Below, one piece after another: positions 45,053 through 53,377 of a DNA stretch of 64,000 bases (its first letter is position 1; each line of letters begins with the position of its first letter). The DNA is from Lactobacillus sp. (GTDB lineage: Bacteria > Bacillota > Bacilli > Lactobacillales > Lactobacillaceae). The DNA lies in assembly GCA_030530865.1 (NCBI GenBank), contig JAUMUC010000004.1:62001-126000 (forward strand). The letters run 5' to 3'. The translations under genes were made by a program, and so were the position numbers. The notes under the pieces were generated by a model. It was not told the origin of the DNA, ran no database searches, and saw only the letters and a program-made list of their open reading frames with translations.

Positions 45053-46322
45053 ATTTCAATTCTTCATCTAAGTAACTTTGAATTTCATATACTTCTGTTT
45101 CAAGTTTACCTGATTTGAGGCCTTTTTCAATTTGATAATCGGCATCATCTTTGACTGCATAGTACTTTTTAAATTTAGGATAATCCATCCCTGAATTTAA
45201 AATTGCATTTAATTTTTTAGTATCTAAGGTATTGCCTTCTTTTAGCAAAGCCTTTTGCATCGCCTTGCTTTGAGCGACTTTTTTAAGAGGGCTAATCCCT
45301 TGAGAATATTGAATCAATTCAGTCTGCGTCTTTTTTGATAATAAAACTTTCATGAATTTCCATGCCAAATCCTTATGTGGACTGTGGGCTGAAATTCCAA
45401 AAGAAACATTGGCTAATTTAGTACCAGTTTTCTTACTCATACTTGGCGTTTTGATAACATCCCACTTAAACTTAGAGCTTCTAGTGACATGGTATGGATA
45501 GGAAGTATAAGTCCGATATTTAGCTAATGACATTGGTGAAAAAGCGACCTGACCTTGATCAAACATTTCAGTTGTTACCGTATCATTATTATTCAACTGA
45601 GTGATTTCATTAATCAAATCGAGCCCCTTCATCACTTTATTGGATGTTAGTTGCGTCTTCGTACCATCAACCGAAAATATTTCACCTTGATAACTTCTAA
45701 CGGCTGCTTGCCAATCAAAGTTTTGTGTAATCCCATAATATCCTTTTTGGCGTAGCTTCTTATTCAAAAGCTCTAATTCTGTTGGTTTCCAATTGAAAGC
45801 CGGCTTTTTTAATTTATTCTTTTCTAGCAAACTCGTATTGACGACCATCAAACTAGGATTTACTTCAAATGGCATGGCTAATTGCTTGCCACCATATGTC
45901 CCACTCTTAATCGCTGCTGAATAAAAATTTTGTAATGGATAATGGTCGTTTTTAATGTAACTACTTAAATCGAACAAAGCACCATCACTAGCCAGAATAT
46001 TGAAAGAATGGTCTGGAATAATAAAAATATCTGGTTCATTTCCTTTCACCAGACGATCTGCCAGCCAAGACCGATAATTGGTCTTGGTGATACCTGATTC
46101 ATACACAACTCGCACATTTGGATGCGTTTTTTTAAACTGTTTCACCACATAGTCAATCATATGATATGAATCACCTTGAGGTACATCCCAATAGCTACCC
46201 GTATAAATCCCGATGGTTAGTGTCTTTGGCTCATTTGATACTTTTGCAAAATAGCCACACACAGCGATTAATAGTAGCAAAATTATTGAGATAAACGTTA
46301 ACTTCTTTTTATTCTTAGTCAT
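45051..46322 (-). CDS. Membrane-anchored sugar-binding protein (family 1)
   Basis: The 423-residue protein has one N-terminal helix (about 8-25). The LLIAVCGYF region resembles a lipobox but has Val before the Cys, so it may be a membrane anchor instead. The rest is a family 1 (MalE-like) binding fold: FKKTHPNVRVVYESG, NEPDIFIIPDHSF, GGKQLAMPFEVNPSLMVV, SPHKDLAWKFMKVL. No permease or ATPase gene is adjacent. It is the last gene of an operon with a two-component system and overlaps the regulator by eight bases. A sensory role is inferred. Confidence 0.85.
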   Translation of the reverse strand: MTKNKKKLTFISIILLLLIAVCGYFAKVSNEPKTLTIGIYTGSYWDVPQGDSYHMIDYVVKQFKKTHPNVRVVYESGITKTNYRSWLADRLVKGNEPDIFIIPDHSFNILASDGALFDLSSYIKNDHYPLQNFYSAAIKSGTYGGKQLAMPFEVNPSLMVVNTSLLEKNKLKKPAFNWKPTELELLNKKLRQKGYYGITQNFDWQAAVRSYQGEIFSVDGTKTQLTSNKVMKGLDLINEITQLNNNDTVTTEMFDQGQVAFSPMSLAKYRTYTSYPYHVTRSSKFKWDVIKTPSMSKKTGTKLANVSFGISAHSPHKDLAWKFMKVLLSKKTQTELIQYSQGISPLKKVAQSKAMQKALLKEGNTLDTKKLNAILNSGMDYPKFKKYYAVKDDADYQIEKGLKSGKLETEVYEIQSYLDEELK

Positions 46323-46995
46323 CTTTTACCCCAAAATCACGTGAAGTGACACCTGTTTGAACCGCCCAAATAGCTAGTTGAGTGCGATCTCTCAAGCCTA
46401 ACTGATTTAAAATTGCTGAAATATAATTACGAACTGTTCCTTCAGACAAGAAAAGTTTCGCAGCGATTTCTTTATTAGACAGGCCTAAGCCAACCTGCAC
46501 GATAACTCGCCATTCATTTTCAGAAAAGTCTTCAGTATCTTGAGCATCAACATTAATAGCATAGTTTGATTGGGCCATCTTTGAAAAAAGCTTGAAAACT
46601 TTTTCAGCAATATTGGGATTAATCATTGCCCCACCTTGATAAACAGTTTCAATTGCATGATATAACTGCTCACTAGAAACACCCTTGAGCAAATAGCCAC
46701 TAGCACCATATTTCAGGGCACTGAAGATGAAATTATCATCGTCGAAAGTTGTTAAAATGATAACTTTAATCTCTGGATATTTGCTTTTCACATATTTGGT
46801 GCAAACAGTACCATCCATTTTAGGCATTCGCACATCCATCAAGATGATATCTGGGCGTTCCTTTTCAATCGCATCCAAGACTTCTTCACCATTAGCGACT
46901 GTCGCAGTTACTTGAAATCTTGGATTTGCATCCAAAATTATTTTAATTGAACTCCGAATCAGTTCTTGATCATCTGCTACTAAGATTTTGATCAT
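46315..46995 (-). CDS. Response regulator, NarL/LuxR type
   Basis: The 226-residue protein has a receiver domain with acidic pocket VADDQE, phosphoacceptor Asp in IILMDVRMPKMDG and Lys in YLLKGVSS. A C-terminal LuxR-type HTH follows (SNKEIAAKLFLSEGTVRNYISAIL). It pairs with the HisKA_3 kinase just upstream (four-base overlap). The likely targets are its own operon and the divergent PTS; the palindrome at 50120 is a candidate site. Confidence 0.93.
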   Translation of the reverse strand: MIKILVADDQELIRSSIKIILDANPRFQVTATVANGEEVLDAIEKERPDIILMDVRMPKMDGTVCTKYVKSKYPEIKVIILTTFDDDNFIFSALKYGASGYLLKGVSSEQLYHAIETVYQGGAMINPNIAEKVFKLFSKMAQSNYAINVDAQDTEDFSENEWRVIVQVGLGLSNKEIAAKLFLSEGTVRNYISAILNQLGLRDRTQLAIWAVQTGVTSRDFGVKDD

Positions 46996-48305
46996 AGCTT
47001 ATTACCTTCCTTAGGAATTTCCACTTTTACTGTAAAGCCATTATCACCACTAAATGTGACTCGTCCGCCTACAATGGCGACCCGTTCTTTCATTTGAGTT
47101 AAACCAAATCCTGCCTTTATTTTACTGCAACCAGACCCGTTATCTTGAATCAATATTTCATAATTTTCATTTTTTAGAAACCAAATTTTGGCTTGGCTAG
47201 CATGACCATGACGTAAAGCATTAGTCACACTTTCTTCAATGATCCGGAAAATGACGTCCTCAGTAGTTTTTTCAAATTCAGCATCACCCCATTGATATTG
47301 AAAATCAAATTTCATTTGTGAAATGTCTGAATATTCTTTCAACATTTTTTGGAGAGCTGCTTGCAAGGTATAATTCTCTAAAGCACCAGGTCGCAACTTA
47401 TTCAAAGATGCTCGAATTCCTTCTAGTCCTCTTTTAACTACTTTAGAGACTTTTGTTAATTGCACTTTAGCTTTTTCGGGATCGATATCAATTAACACCT
47501 TAGCGGCATCAACCCCAGCAATGACTCCAGTTAACGCATGCCCAACTGAATCATGCAAGTCTCTGGCGATTCGCTTTCTTTCACGATCTTCGGCAATATG
47601 ACTCGACAAAGCTGCATAATTTTGCAATTCCAGATTAGTTTGAGCGGCTTTAGCTAATTGCTCTTTGATGACAAATTCACGCTTGTGAAGATAAATCGCG
47701 TAAAGAACTAAAATACCCGTAAAAATCATTAAATTGATCAAGGTCAAAGCATTACTAATTAAGACAACACTTGTTTTGGTCGAAATTGGCAAAAAACTGA
47801 TATAAGTATCCAGTTGTGGAATATTAGTCAAATTGCCGAGCACCACTGTATCGGTTAAAGAAAAGATAATCAAAATAAAGATTGCCATTGCCAGCCACAA
47901 ATTTAATTGTCGGCTAGGCTTTTTATTACGTAGTGAAATAAATAAATCAACGAAGTAAAGCAAAATCACTCCGTTATAGGTAAAACGTAAATTCCAAAAG
48001 ACGATGATGGTCAAAAAGAATTCAATCAGCAACAAACGATTATTATGTTCTTCATCCTTCTTGCAATAGTGACGATAAGTCATAACGCCAGCCAATAGCA
48101 AGTAACTTATCGCACTTTGCCAAAAAATATCAATCGGTGAACCTGGCAAGGCATTAATTTTATACAAAAATTCAAAAGACATATTGCTTCTGACAATATA
48201 GGAACTTGCCAGATAAAAAATTGCACTGTTAAACAACACCGCAATTAAGTTTAGCCAAACAAGTATTCGTCTGAAAATAACCAGTTTTTCAAAACTATTT
48301 TTCAT
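46992..48305 (-). CDS. Sensor histidine kinase (HisKA_3)
   Basis: The 437-residue kinase has six or so N-terminal helices with short loops (residues about 10-215) and no large extracytoplasmic domain. The phospho-His box RERKRIARDLHDSVGHALTG and N box ESVTNALRHGH follow. Ligand input therefore probably comes from partner proteins, such as the two membrane-anchored binding proteins in the same operon. I choose the ATG at 48305, which forms TAATG with the upstream stop and has GGGATGG before it; an ATG at 48314 is possible. Confidence 0.92.
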   Translation of the reverse strand: MKNSFEKLVIFRRILVWLNLIAVLFNSAIFYLASSYIVRSNMSFEFLYKINALPGSPIDIFWQSAISYLLLAGVMTYRHYCKKDEEHNNRLLLIEFFLTIIVFWNLRFTYNGVILLYFVDLFISLRNKKPSRQLNLWLAMAIFILIIFSLTDTVVLGNLTNIPQLDTYISFLPISTKTSVVLISNALTLINLMIFTGILVLYAIYLHKREFVIKEQLAKAAQTNLELQNYAALSSHIAEDRERKRIARDLHDSVGHALTGVIAGVDAAKVLIDIDPEKAKVQLTKVSKVVKRGLEGIRASLNKLRPGALENYTLQAALQKMLKEYSDISQMKFDFQYQWGDAEFEKTTEDVIFRIIEESVTNALRHGHASQAKIWFLKNENYEILIQDNGSGCSKIKAGFGLTQMKERVAIVGGRVTFSGDNGFTVKVEIPKEGNKL

Positions 48306-49261
48306 TACTGCCATCCCGTCACGTTATAATTTTTAACATTTTGCTTGCTAATCAAATAAACTGGCAAATTAATCCGTGACTTAACTTTTTTACCATCGAT
48401 TAAATTACGTGCCACTTGATAAGACAACTTTCCCATTTGCTTAGGCGATTGAGCTGCCGTGGCAGTCGCATGTGGATTGCTTAAAATCAGCTGTTTCATA
48501 TTAGCTGAACCGTCAACACTATAGACATCCACATTTTTTACTTTGCAATTATCCAAAGCAGCAATTGCACCCACTGCTGCTTGATCATTTAAAGACATAA
48601 TCGTATCAAAATTCACTTTTTGCTTAATTCGCTTCAAAACTGCAGGATAAGCAATTTCAGATTGTCCCCAAGTATTCAAACGACCAACAACCTGATATTT
48701 ATGAGTCAAAGCTCCTAAAAATCCACGAATCCGATCATTGGCACTCATTGCACTATAATGTTCCAACAAGAGAATTTTCGCTGACTTTCGTTTTTTCATT
48801 AAAGCTTGTGCACATAAAACTCCGGCTTGGTAGTTATCTGACAACAAAGTACTATCGACATGAGCCTTTGCGGAAACTTGACTGTCAACTACCACAATTT
48901 TTATGCCTTTTCGATGTGCTTTATTGATCACGGCAATCAAACTAGGATCATTGCCGTCAACCGGATTGATGATGATTGCTGCCACTTTTTTCTTAATGAA
49001 GAAATTTATTTGATCAACTTGTTTTTGGGCATTCAAAGCGGGATCACGAATAATTAATTTATTGGCACGTGCGTCAACTCGCTTTTCCACTTCTTCATTG
49101 AGAACTTGGTAAAAGCTATTATTCATGGTCATATAGCTTACACCAATTTTTTCTTGCTTTTTGGAGCTTTGCATCATAATTGCAAAATAAAAAAATCCCA
49201 CAATGAACAAGGCTAGAAATAATTTTCCTAGTAAATATAAGTTTGTCTTTTGCTTATTCAA
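48305..49261 (-). CDS. Membrane-anchored sugar-binding protein (RbsB-like)
   Basis: The 318-residue protein has an N-terminal helix (about 12-30) that anchors it, with no lipobox. The rest is a periplasmic-binding-protein fold of the ribose/galactose type: KVAAIIINPVDGNDPSLIAVINKAH, ILLLEHYSAMSANDRIRGFLGAL, IMSLNDQAAVGAIAAL. It is placed directly before the kinase with a TAATG junction and overlaps the HAD gene by eight bases. No transporter components are adjacent, so I read it as a sensor subunit. Confidence 0.87.
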   Translation of the reverse strand: MNKQKTNLYLLGKLFLALFIVGFFYFAIMMQSSKKQEKIGVSYMTMNNSFYQVLNEEVEKRVDARANKLIIRDPALNAQKQVDQINFFIKKKVAAIIINPVDGNDPSLIAVINKAHRKGIKIVVVDSQVSAKAHVDSTLLSDNYQAGVLCAQALMKKRKSAKILLLEHYSAMSANDRIRGFLGALTHKYQVVGRLNTWGQSEIAYPAVLKRIKQKVNFDTIMSLNDQAAVGAIAALDNCKVKNVDVYSVDGSANMKQLILSNPHATATAAQSPKQMGKLSYQVARNLIDGKKVKSRINLPVYLISKQNVKNYNVTGWQ

Positions 49262-50042
49262 CTTTTTCTAAAACCTCAGCAATTCCATCATGATTATGAT
49301 CTGCTGTGATCAAAGGCCAGCTCGCCTTTAATGCTTCAGGAGCATTCGCCATCAAGTAGCCTTTGTTTGCCATTTTTAGCATAGTTTCATCATTATAATT
49401 ATCGCCAAAAGCAATAGTATCTGCTAAAGGAACACGGTAGTATTCAGCAACTCGCTTAACAGAATCGCCTTTATCAACACCTTTGGCCACAATTTCTAGC
49501 AAGGTGTCTTTCGACTTCACTAAACTCAGTTCTGGATAACGTTTTTGATACGTCTTCATCAGCTTATCCAAAATTTCTGGTTGACCAATAACTAAAGTCT
49601 TATGAGCTTCGGTTAATCGTTCAACTTCAGTCAAGTCAACTGCGTAAGCCTTTAGGCCAACTATGTTTTCTTCATTAATCAAGTCAGCTGTTTTTGGTTT
49701 TTTCGTCAACCATTTTAAACCTGAGTAAACATTCCAAGTAACTTCTTTAACCGTAGCTATTTCGCGAATAATCGTTTTAGCTTCTTCAATAGGAAGAACT
49801 TTGCTATAAATTTCGTTCCCTTTTTCATCTAAAATTAACGCACCGTTGAATGCGGCAATTGGACAAGCAACATCCCCTAATTGATCAACGACTGTCTTCA
49901 TTGCCAATGGACTTCTAGCTGAAACTGGCACAAATAGATTGCCATTTTTGATTTGCTTTAAAATAAGTTGTTTTGTTTTGGGCGTGATCTTTAATGAATC
50001 ATTGATTAAAGTCCCATCGATATCGCTAAAAATAATTTTCAT
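49254..50042 (-). CDS. Cof-type HAD phosphatase
   Basis: The 262-residue protein has motif I FSDIDGTLI, motif II VPVSARSPLA, Lys in LVIGQPEIL region, and the C-terminal metal motif AFGDNYNDETML. Cof-type HAD enzymes dephosphorylate sugar phosphates and related metabolites. It is the first gene of the sensor operon, divergent from the PTS, so it may clear sugar phosphates made by that PTS. This link is inferred. Confidence 0.9.
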   Translation of the reverse strand: MKIIFSDIDGTLINDSLKITPKTKQLILKQIKNGNLFVPVSARSPLAMKTVVDQLGDVACPIAAFNGALILDEKGNEIYSKVLPIEEAKTIIREIATVKEVTWNVYSGLKWLTKKPKTADLINEENIVGLKAYAVDLTEVERLTEAHKTLVIGQPEILDKLMKTYQKRYPELSLVKSKDTLLEIVAKGVDKGDSVKRVAEYYRVPLADTIAFGDNYNDETMLKMANKGYLMANAPEALKASWPLITADHNHDGIAEVLEKVE

Positions 50043-50119
50043 ATAGCTGAACCTCCTATCATATATGACTTAATTGTATCAACTCTTAAAACTATCTTTA
50101 ATTAAAGCAGTTTTAAATG

Positions 50120-50131
50120 TGACATTTGTCA
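50120..50131. promoter_or_regulatory. Palindrome in the divergent PTS/sensor-operon region
   Basis: TGACATTTGTCA is a perfect inverted repeat. A half-site TGACAAAT follows at 50153. It lies between the HAD-led operon and the PTS and may bind the response regulator; this is untested. Confidence 0.45.
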
Positions 50132-50168
50132 TATAAATTTTTCGAATATTAATGACAAATTACACTTA

Positions 50169-50182
50169 TGTAATCGTTTTCA
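50169..50182 (+). promoter_or_regulatory. cre site upstream of the PTS
   Basis: TGTAATCGTTTTCA fits the catabolite-responsive element TGWAANCGNTNWCA at every position. It lies just upstream of a TAATAT -10 element (50184-50189), so CcpA binding should repress the PTS when preferred sugar is present. Confidence 0.82.
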
Positions 50183-50225
50183 TTAATATAAAGTTAACAT
50201 ATAAGCTAAGAAAGGAGCAAGTGCA

Positions 50226-50663
50226 ATGAAATACTTAGTGCTTGTTAGCCACGGCGGTTTCGCTGATGGATTAAAGATTTCACTCTCCATGTTTGCCGGA
50301 GACCAAATTGATCGGGTTTTTGCCCTAGGTCTTGAACCTGGTTCAAGTGCCGATGCTTTTAAAGACAAAGTCAACAAATTCTTTGATAGCCACGATTTCT
50401 CAAATGATGATGAATTTGTTGTCTTAGCTGATATCGTTGGTGGTAGTCCATTAACTACCTTCACAAGTGTTTTATCAGAACGCGGCTTCTTAGAAAGATC
50501 ACAAATTTTCGGTGGTACCAACTTAACAATGGCTCTAACCGCATTGGTTTCAATGGATGCCATGGATAAAGAAACTTTGAGTTCAACAGTTTTAAGTGAA
50601 GCTGGTAATGCTCTTGAAGAATTCAAAGTTGCTGCAACCGAAGATGATGATGACGAGATTTAA
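50226..50663 (+). CDS. PTS mannose-family EIIA
   Basis: The 145-residue subunit has the phospho-His at about residue 9 in VLVSHGGFADG and a normal ManX N-domain fold (VVLADIVGGSPLT). It receives phosphate from HPr and passes it to EIIB. The start follows AAGAAAGGAG. The acidic C-terminus (EDDDDEI) is unusual but short. It is the first gene of the operon, 15 bases before EIIB. Confidence 0.94.
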   Translation: MKYLVLVSHGGFADGLKISLSMFAGDQIDRVFALGLEPGSSADAFKDKVNKFFDSHDFSNDDEFVVLADIVGGSPLTTFTSVLSERGFLERSQIFGGTNLTMALTALVSMDAMDKETLSSTVLSEAGNALEEFKVAATEDDDDEI

Positions 50664-50677
50664 AAGGAGGAATTAAT

Positions 50678-51181
50678 ATGTCAGTTTCATTTGTAAGAAT
50701 TGATGACCGCATGATTCACGGTCAAACTGTAACACGCTGGGCTAAAGAAATGCCTTGCGACGGTATTATTGCAGTTAATGACGCTGCAAGTAGTAATCCT
50801 GTTTTAAAGCAAGCTTATATTTCTGCTGCTGAAAGCCAAGGCAAGAAAGGCTTTGTTTGGACACTTGATCACTTCAAAGAAGTACAAGATAAAGTTCTTT
50901 CATCAAGCAGAAAGTATTTCTTAATCACTAAAAACCCACTAGACATGAAGAAGATTCTCGTTGACATGGGCTTTGTTCCAGACAATGTTAAAACAATCGT
51001 TGTCGGACCTGGTAATGATCGACCTGGTGCTATTAAGCTTGGTAATAACCAAAGCTTCACTCCTGAAGAAGGAGAAGCTTTTGAAGCAATTAGCAAGGCT
51101 GGATATACTGTCAGATTCCAATTATTGCCAGATGTCGAAATTGGTACTTGGGACAAATTCAAAAACAAGTTTGAATTATAG
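50678..51181 (+). CDS. PTS mannose-family EIIB
   Basis: The 167-residue subunit has the phospho-His at about residue 14 in RIDDRMIHGQTVTRW. The family stretches DGIIAVNDAASSNPVLKQ and ITKNPLDMKKIL are present. Sugar specificity cannot be read from it. It sits between EIIA and EIIC, with AAAGGAGG before the start. Confidence 0.94.
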   Translation: MSVSFVRIDDRMIHGQTVTRWAKEMPCDGIIAVNDAASSNPVLKQAYISAAESQGKKGFVWTLDHFKEVQDKVLSSSRKYFLITKNPLDMKKILVDMGFVPDNVKTIVVGPGNDRPGAIKLGNNQSFTPEEGEAFEAISKAGYTVRFQLLPDVEIGTWDKFKNKFEL

Positions 51182-51204
51182 TCGTTAAACGGAGGAGAAA
51201 AGTT

Positions 51205-52053
51205 ATGACTATTAGTTGGATTCAAGCCATCCTTTTAGGTATTTTCGCAAGTTTATCTTCAATGCCTGGTATGGGTGGTACTTCAATCGGTAACTACACA
51301 TTAGGTCGACCATTAGTTGGGGGACTTGTTTGTGGGATCATTTTAGGTGATATCAGATTAGGTATTGCTTGTGGGGTTGCGATGCAACTTGTTTACATCG
51401 CTTTAGTTACTCCTGGTGGTACTGTAAGTGCTGACGTTCGTGCAGTATCATACATCGGAATTCCTTTAGCAATGGTAGCCATTCACTCACAAGGTTTGAG
51501 TGTAACTGGTGCAGATGCTGCTAACTTAGCAAAATCAATGGGTACTTTAGTAGGTACTGTTGGTACTGTTTTGTTCTACGGAACTGCAACAATGAACCTT
51601 GTATGGCAACACATGGGTTGGAAAGATGTTGAAAAAGGTAAATTCCACAAGCTTTACTTAGTTGACTGGGCTTACCCATGGATTTCACACATCTGCTTCT
51701 CATTCATCCCAACTTTAATTATGACCAAGTTAGGTTCAACTGCTGTTACTGCTTTACGTAACGCTTTACCAATGGACGGAATTCCAATGAAGACCTTGTT
51801 CACAGTTGGTGCTATGCTTCCTTGTGTAGGTATCGCAATCTTGCTTCGTCAAATTGTTAACACACCTGTAGACTTCATTCCATTCTTGGTTGGATTCACT
51901 TTAGCTGCTTCACTTAAATTAAACTTAGTTTCAGTAGCTGTTGTTTCATTAATCTTTGCACTTCTTACTTACCAATTAGAAATTGCTAGAACATCAAAGG
52001 CAAGTGCTCCTGCTGAAAGCACAAGTGATGATGACGATGAGGAGGATATCTAA
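51205..52053 (+). CDS. PTS mannose-family EIIC
   Basis: The 282-residue membrane subunit has LGIFASLSSMPGMGG, GDIRLGIACGVAMQLVYIALVTPGGTVSADV and several further helices. It forms the sugar channel with EIID. It ends in a very acidic tail (SDDDDEEDI) whose codons also contain the EIID ribosome site. The sugar is not known; glucose, mannose or another hexosamine are all possible. Confidence 0.94.
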   Translation: MTISWIQAILLGIFASLSSMPGMGGTSIGNYTLGRPLVGGLVCGIILGDIRLGIACGVAMQLVYIALVTPGGTVSADVRAVSYIGIPLAMVAIHSQGLSVTGADAANLAKSMGTLVGTVGTVLFYGTATMNLVWQHMGWKDVEKGKFHKLYLVDWAYPWISHICFSFIPTLIMTKLGSTAVTALRNALPMDGIPMKTLFTVGAMLPCVGIAILLRQIVNTPVDFIPFLVGFTLAASLKLNLVSVAVVSLIFALLTYQLEIARTSKASAPAESTSDDDDEEDI

Positions 52054-52054
52054 A

Positions 52055-52891
52055 ATGACTGATAGAAAGAAAATTAGCAAAAAGACTCTTAACAAAGCAT
52101 TCCACCACTGGTACTACGGTCACTTGACATGTTTCTCACAAGAACACATGCAAACCTTTGGTTACTTAACATCAATGCTTCCTGTTATTGAAGAACTTTA
52201 CGACAAAAAAGAAGATCAAAAGGAAGCTATGAAGACCTATACCGCCTTCTTCAACACTGAACCACAATTAGGTTCAATCATTGTCGGTATTACTGCCGGA
52301 CTTGAAGAAGCTAAAGCCAACGGCGACGCTGTTGATGGTGAAACAATTAACGGTATGCGTGCCGGTTTGATGGGACCTATCGCTGGTATCGGTGACTCAT
52401 TAATCGTTGGTACTTTAATTCCAATTCTTTTAGGTATTGCTCTTGGTATGTCAACAGGCGGTTCACCTGTTGGTGCCATCTTCTACATCATAGTTTGGAA
52501 CTTAATTGCTTACTTTGGTATGCGTTACCTCTTCTTTAGAGGATACAAGATGGGTGACAAGGCCGTGGAATTCTTAGTTGGATCCCAAGGTAGTGCCATC
52601 AGAAAAGCCATCGCTGTCGTTGGTGCCATGGTTGTTGGTGGTGTAGCCGCAACCTGGGTTAACATTTCCACCGCTTTTGAATTGAAGAACTCTTCAGGTA
52701 AAACTTTCTTAAGTCTACAAAACCAATTCGATAGCATCTACCCTGGACTTTTGACTGTACTGTTCATTCTATTCTGCTGGTGGTTAATGTCTAAAAAGAA
52801 GATTTCTGCAATTAACACCATGTTAATCTTAGTTGTAATTGCTTTCCTAGGTGTACTTGTAGGATTCTTCAACCCAGGTCTTAAGTATTAA
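52055..52891 (+). CDS. PTS mannose-family EIID
   Basis: The 278-residue membrane subunit begins with the typical NKAFHHWYYGHLTCFSQEHMQTFGYL and has GMRAGLMGPIAGIGDSLIVGTLIP. I start at 52055, which follows GAGGAGGATATCTAAA; the longer frame into the EIIC gene is not real. It completes the permease. A terminator follows. Confidence 0.95.
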   Translation: MTDRKKISKKTLNKAFHHWYYGHLTCFSQEHMQTFGYLTSMLPVIEELYDKKEDQKEAMKTYTAFFNTEPQLGSIIVGITAGLEEAKANGDAVDGETINGMRAGLMGPIAGIGDSLIVGTLIPILLGIALGMSTGGSPVGAIFYIIVWNLIAYFGMRYLFFRGYKMGDKAVEFLVGSQGSAIRKAIAVVGAMVVGGVAATWVNISTAFELKNSSGKTFLSLQNQFDSIYPGLLTVLFILFCWWLMSKKKISAINTMLILVVIAFLGVLVGFFNPGLKY

Positions 52892-52910
52892 CCCCTTTTA
52901 TTACTTAACT

Positions 52911-52943
52911 AAAAGCCGTCAACTATTAGCTGACGGTTTTTCT
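52911..52943 (+). terminator. Terminator after the PTS EIID gene
   Basis: CCGTCA and TGACGG with a nine-base loop are followed by TTTTT. Readthrough to the next small gene is possible, because the stem is short. Confidence 0.7.
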
Positions 52944-52964
52944 GATATTAATCTCGGAGGAACT

Positions 52965-53249
52965 ATGACAATCGAAGAATTAAAAAAAGGCTATGAAAAC
53001 GAAATTGCATACCAAAAACTAATGCTCCGCAATTTAAGTTACTATTTTGAACTAGCCATTTTGATTACCGCTATCGGAATTGTAATGACCTACTATTTCT
53101 GGGGTAAAAGTCAACCAGCATTAATCTTAGGTATTGTCATCATTGTGATTGGTATTTTAATGATGCTAGTTATTGGTACTGGTGCCGTTCGTGGTCGAAA
53201 GAATCTCAATCTAGTGATTCAGGATTATCATAAAAAATTGAAGAAATAA
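52965..53249 (+). CDS. Small two-helix membrane protein beside the PTS
   Basis: The 94-residue protein has an N-terminal amphipathic segment, two helices (YFELAILITAIGIVMTYYF, ALILGIVIIVIGILMMLVI) and a basic C-terminus. It has CTCGGAGG before the ATG. It could be a PTS accessory protein, but it is not ManO/DUF956, which is larger and soluble. Family not recognised. Confidence 0.7.
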   Translation: MTIEELKKGYENEIAYQKLMLRNLSYYFELAILITAIGIVMTYYFWGKSQPALILGIVIIVIGILMMLVIGTGAVRGRKNLNLVIQDYHKKLKK

Positions 53250-53273
53250 AAAAAGCTCTAAGGAGCTTTTTTA
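53247..53273 (+). terminator. Terminator after the small membrane protein gene
   Basis: AAAGCTC-TAAG-GAGCTTTTTT forms a short stem ending in a T-run. Confidence 0.75.
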
Positions 53274-53310
53274 TTATGGTGCTATTTAATTTAACTATAA
53301 CTTAATTCTA

Positions 53311-53339
53311 TTGCTCTTATAACTGTAAACGGTTACAAT
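53311..53339 (+). promoter_or_regulatory. Promoter with overlapping cre for the collagen-like gene
   Basis: TTGCTC (53311-53316), 17 bases, then TACAAT (53334-53339). A perfect palindromic cre, TGTAAACGGTTACA (53324-53337), covers the spacer and most of the -10. CcpA binding here should block transcription. Confidence 0.82.
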
Positions 53340-53377
53340 TATATTAGGAAGAGTAAACCTAGAAGGAAGTGATATGG

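Noticed and set aside
50183..50626. 147-codon reading frame on the minus strand inside EIIA
   Set aside because: It is antisense to a well-supported PTS EIIA gene with a good ribosome site; it has no domain of its own.
51983..52054. N-terminal extension of EIID into EIIC
   Set aside because: The ribosome site GAGGAGG and the family N-terminus support the start at 52055.
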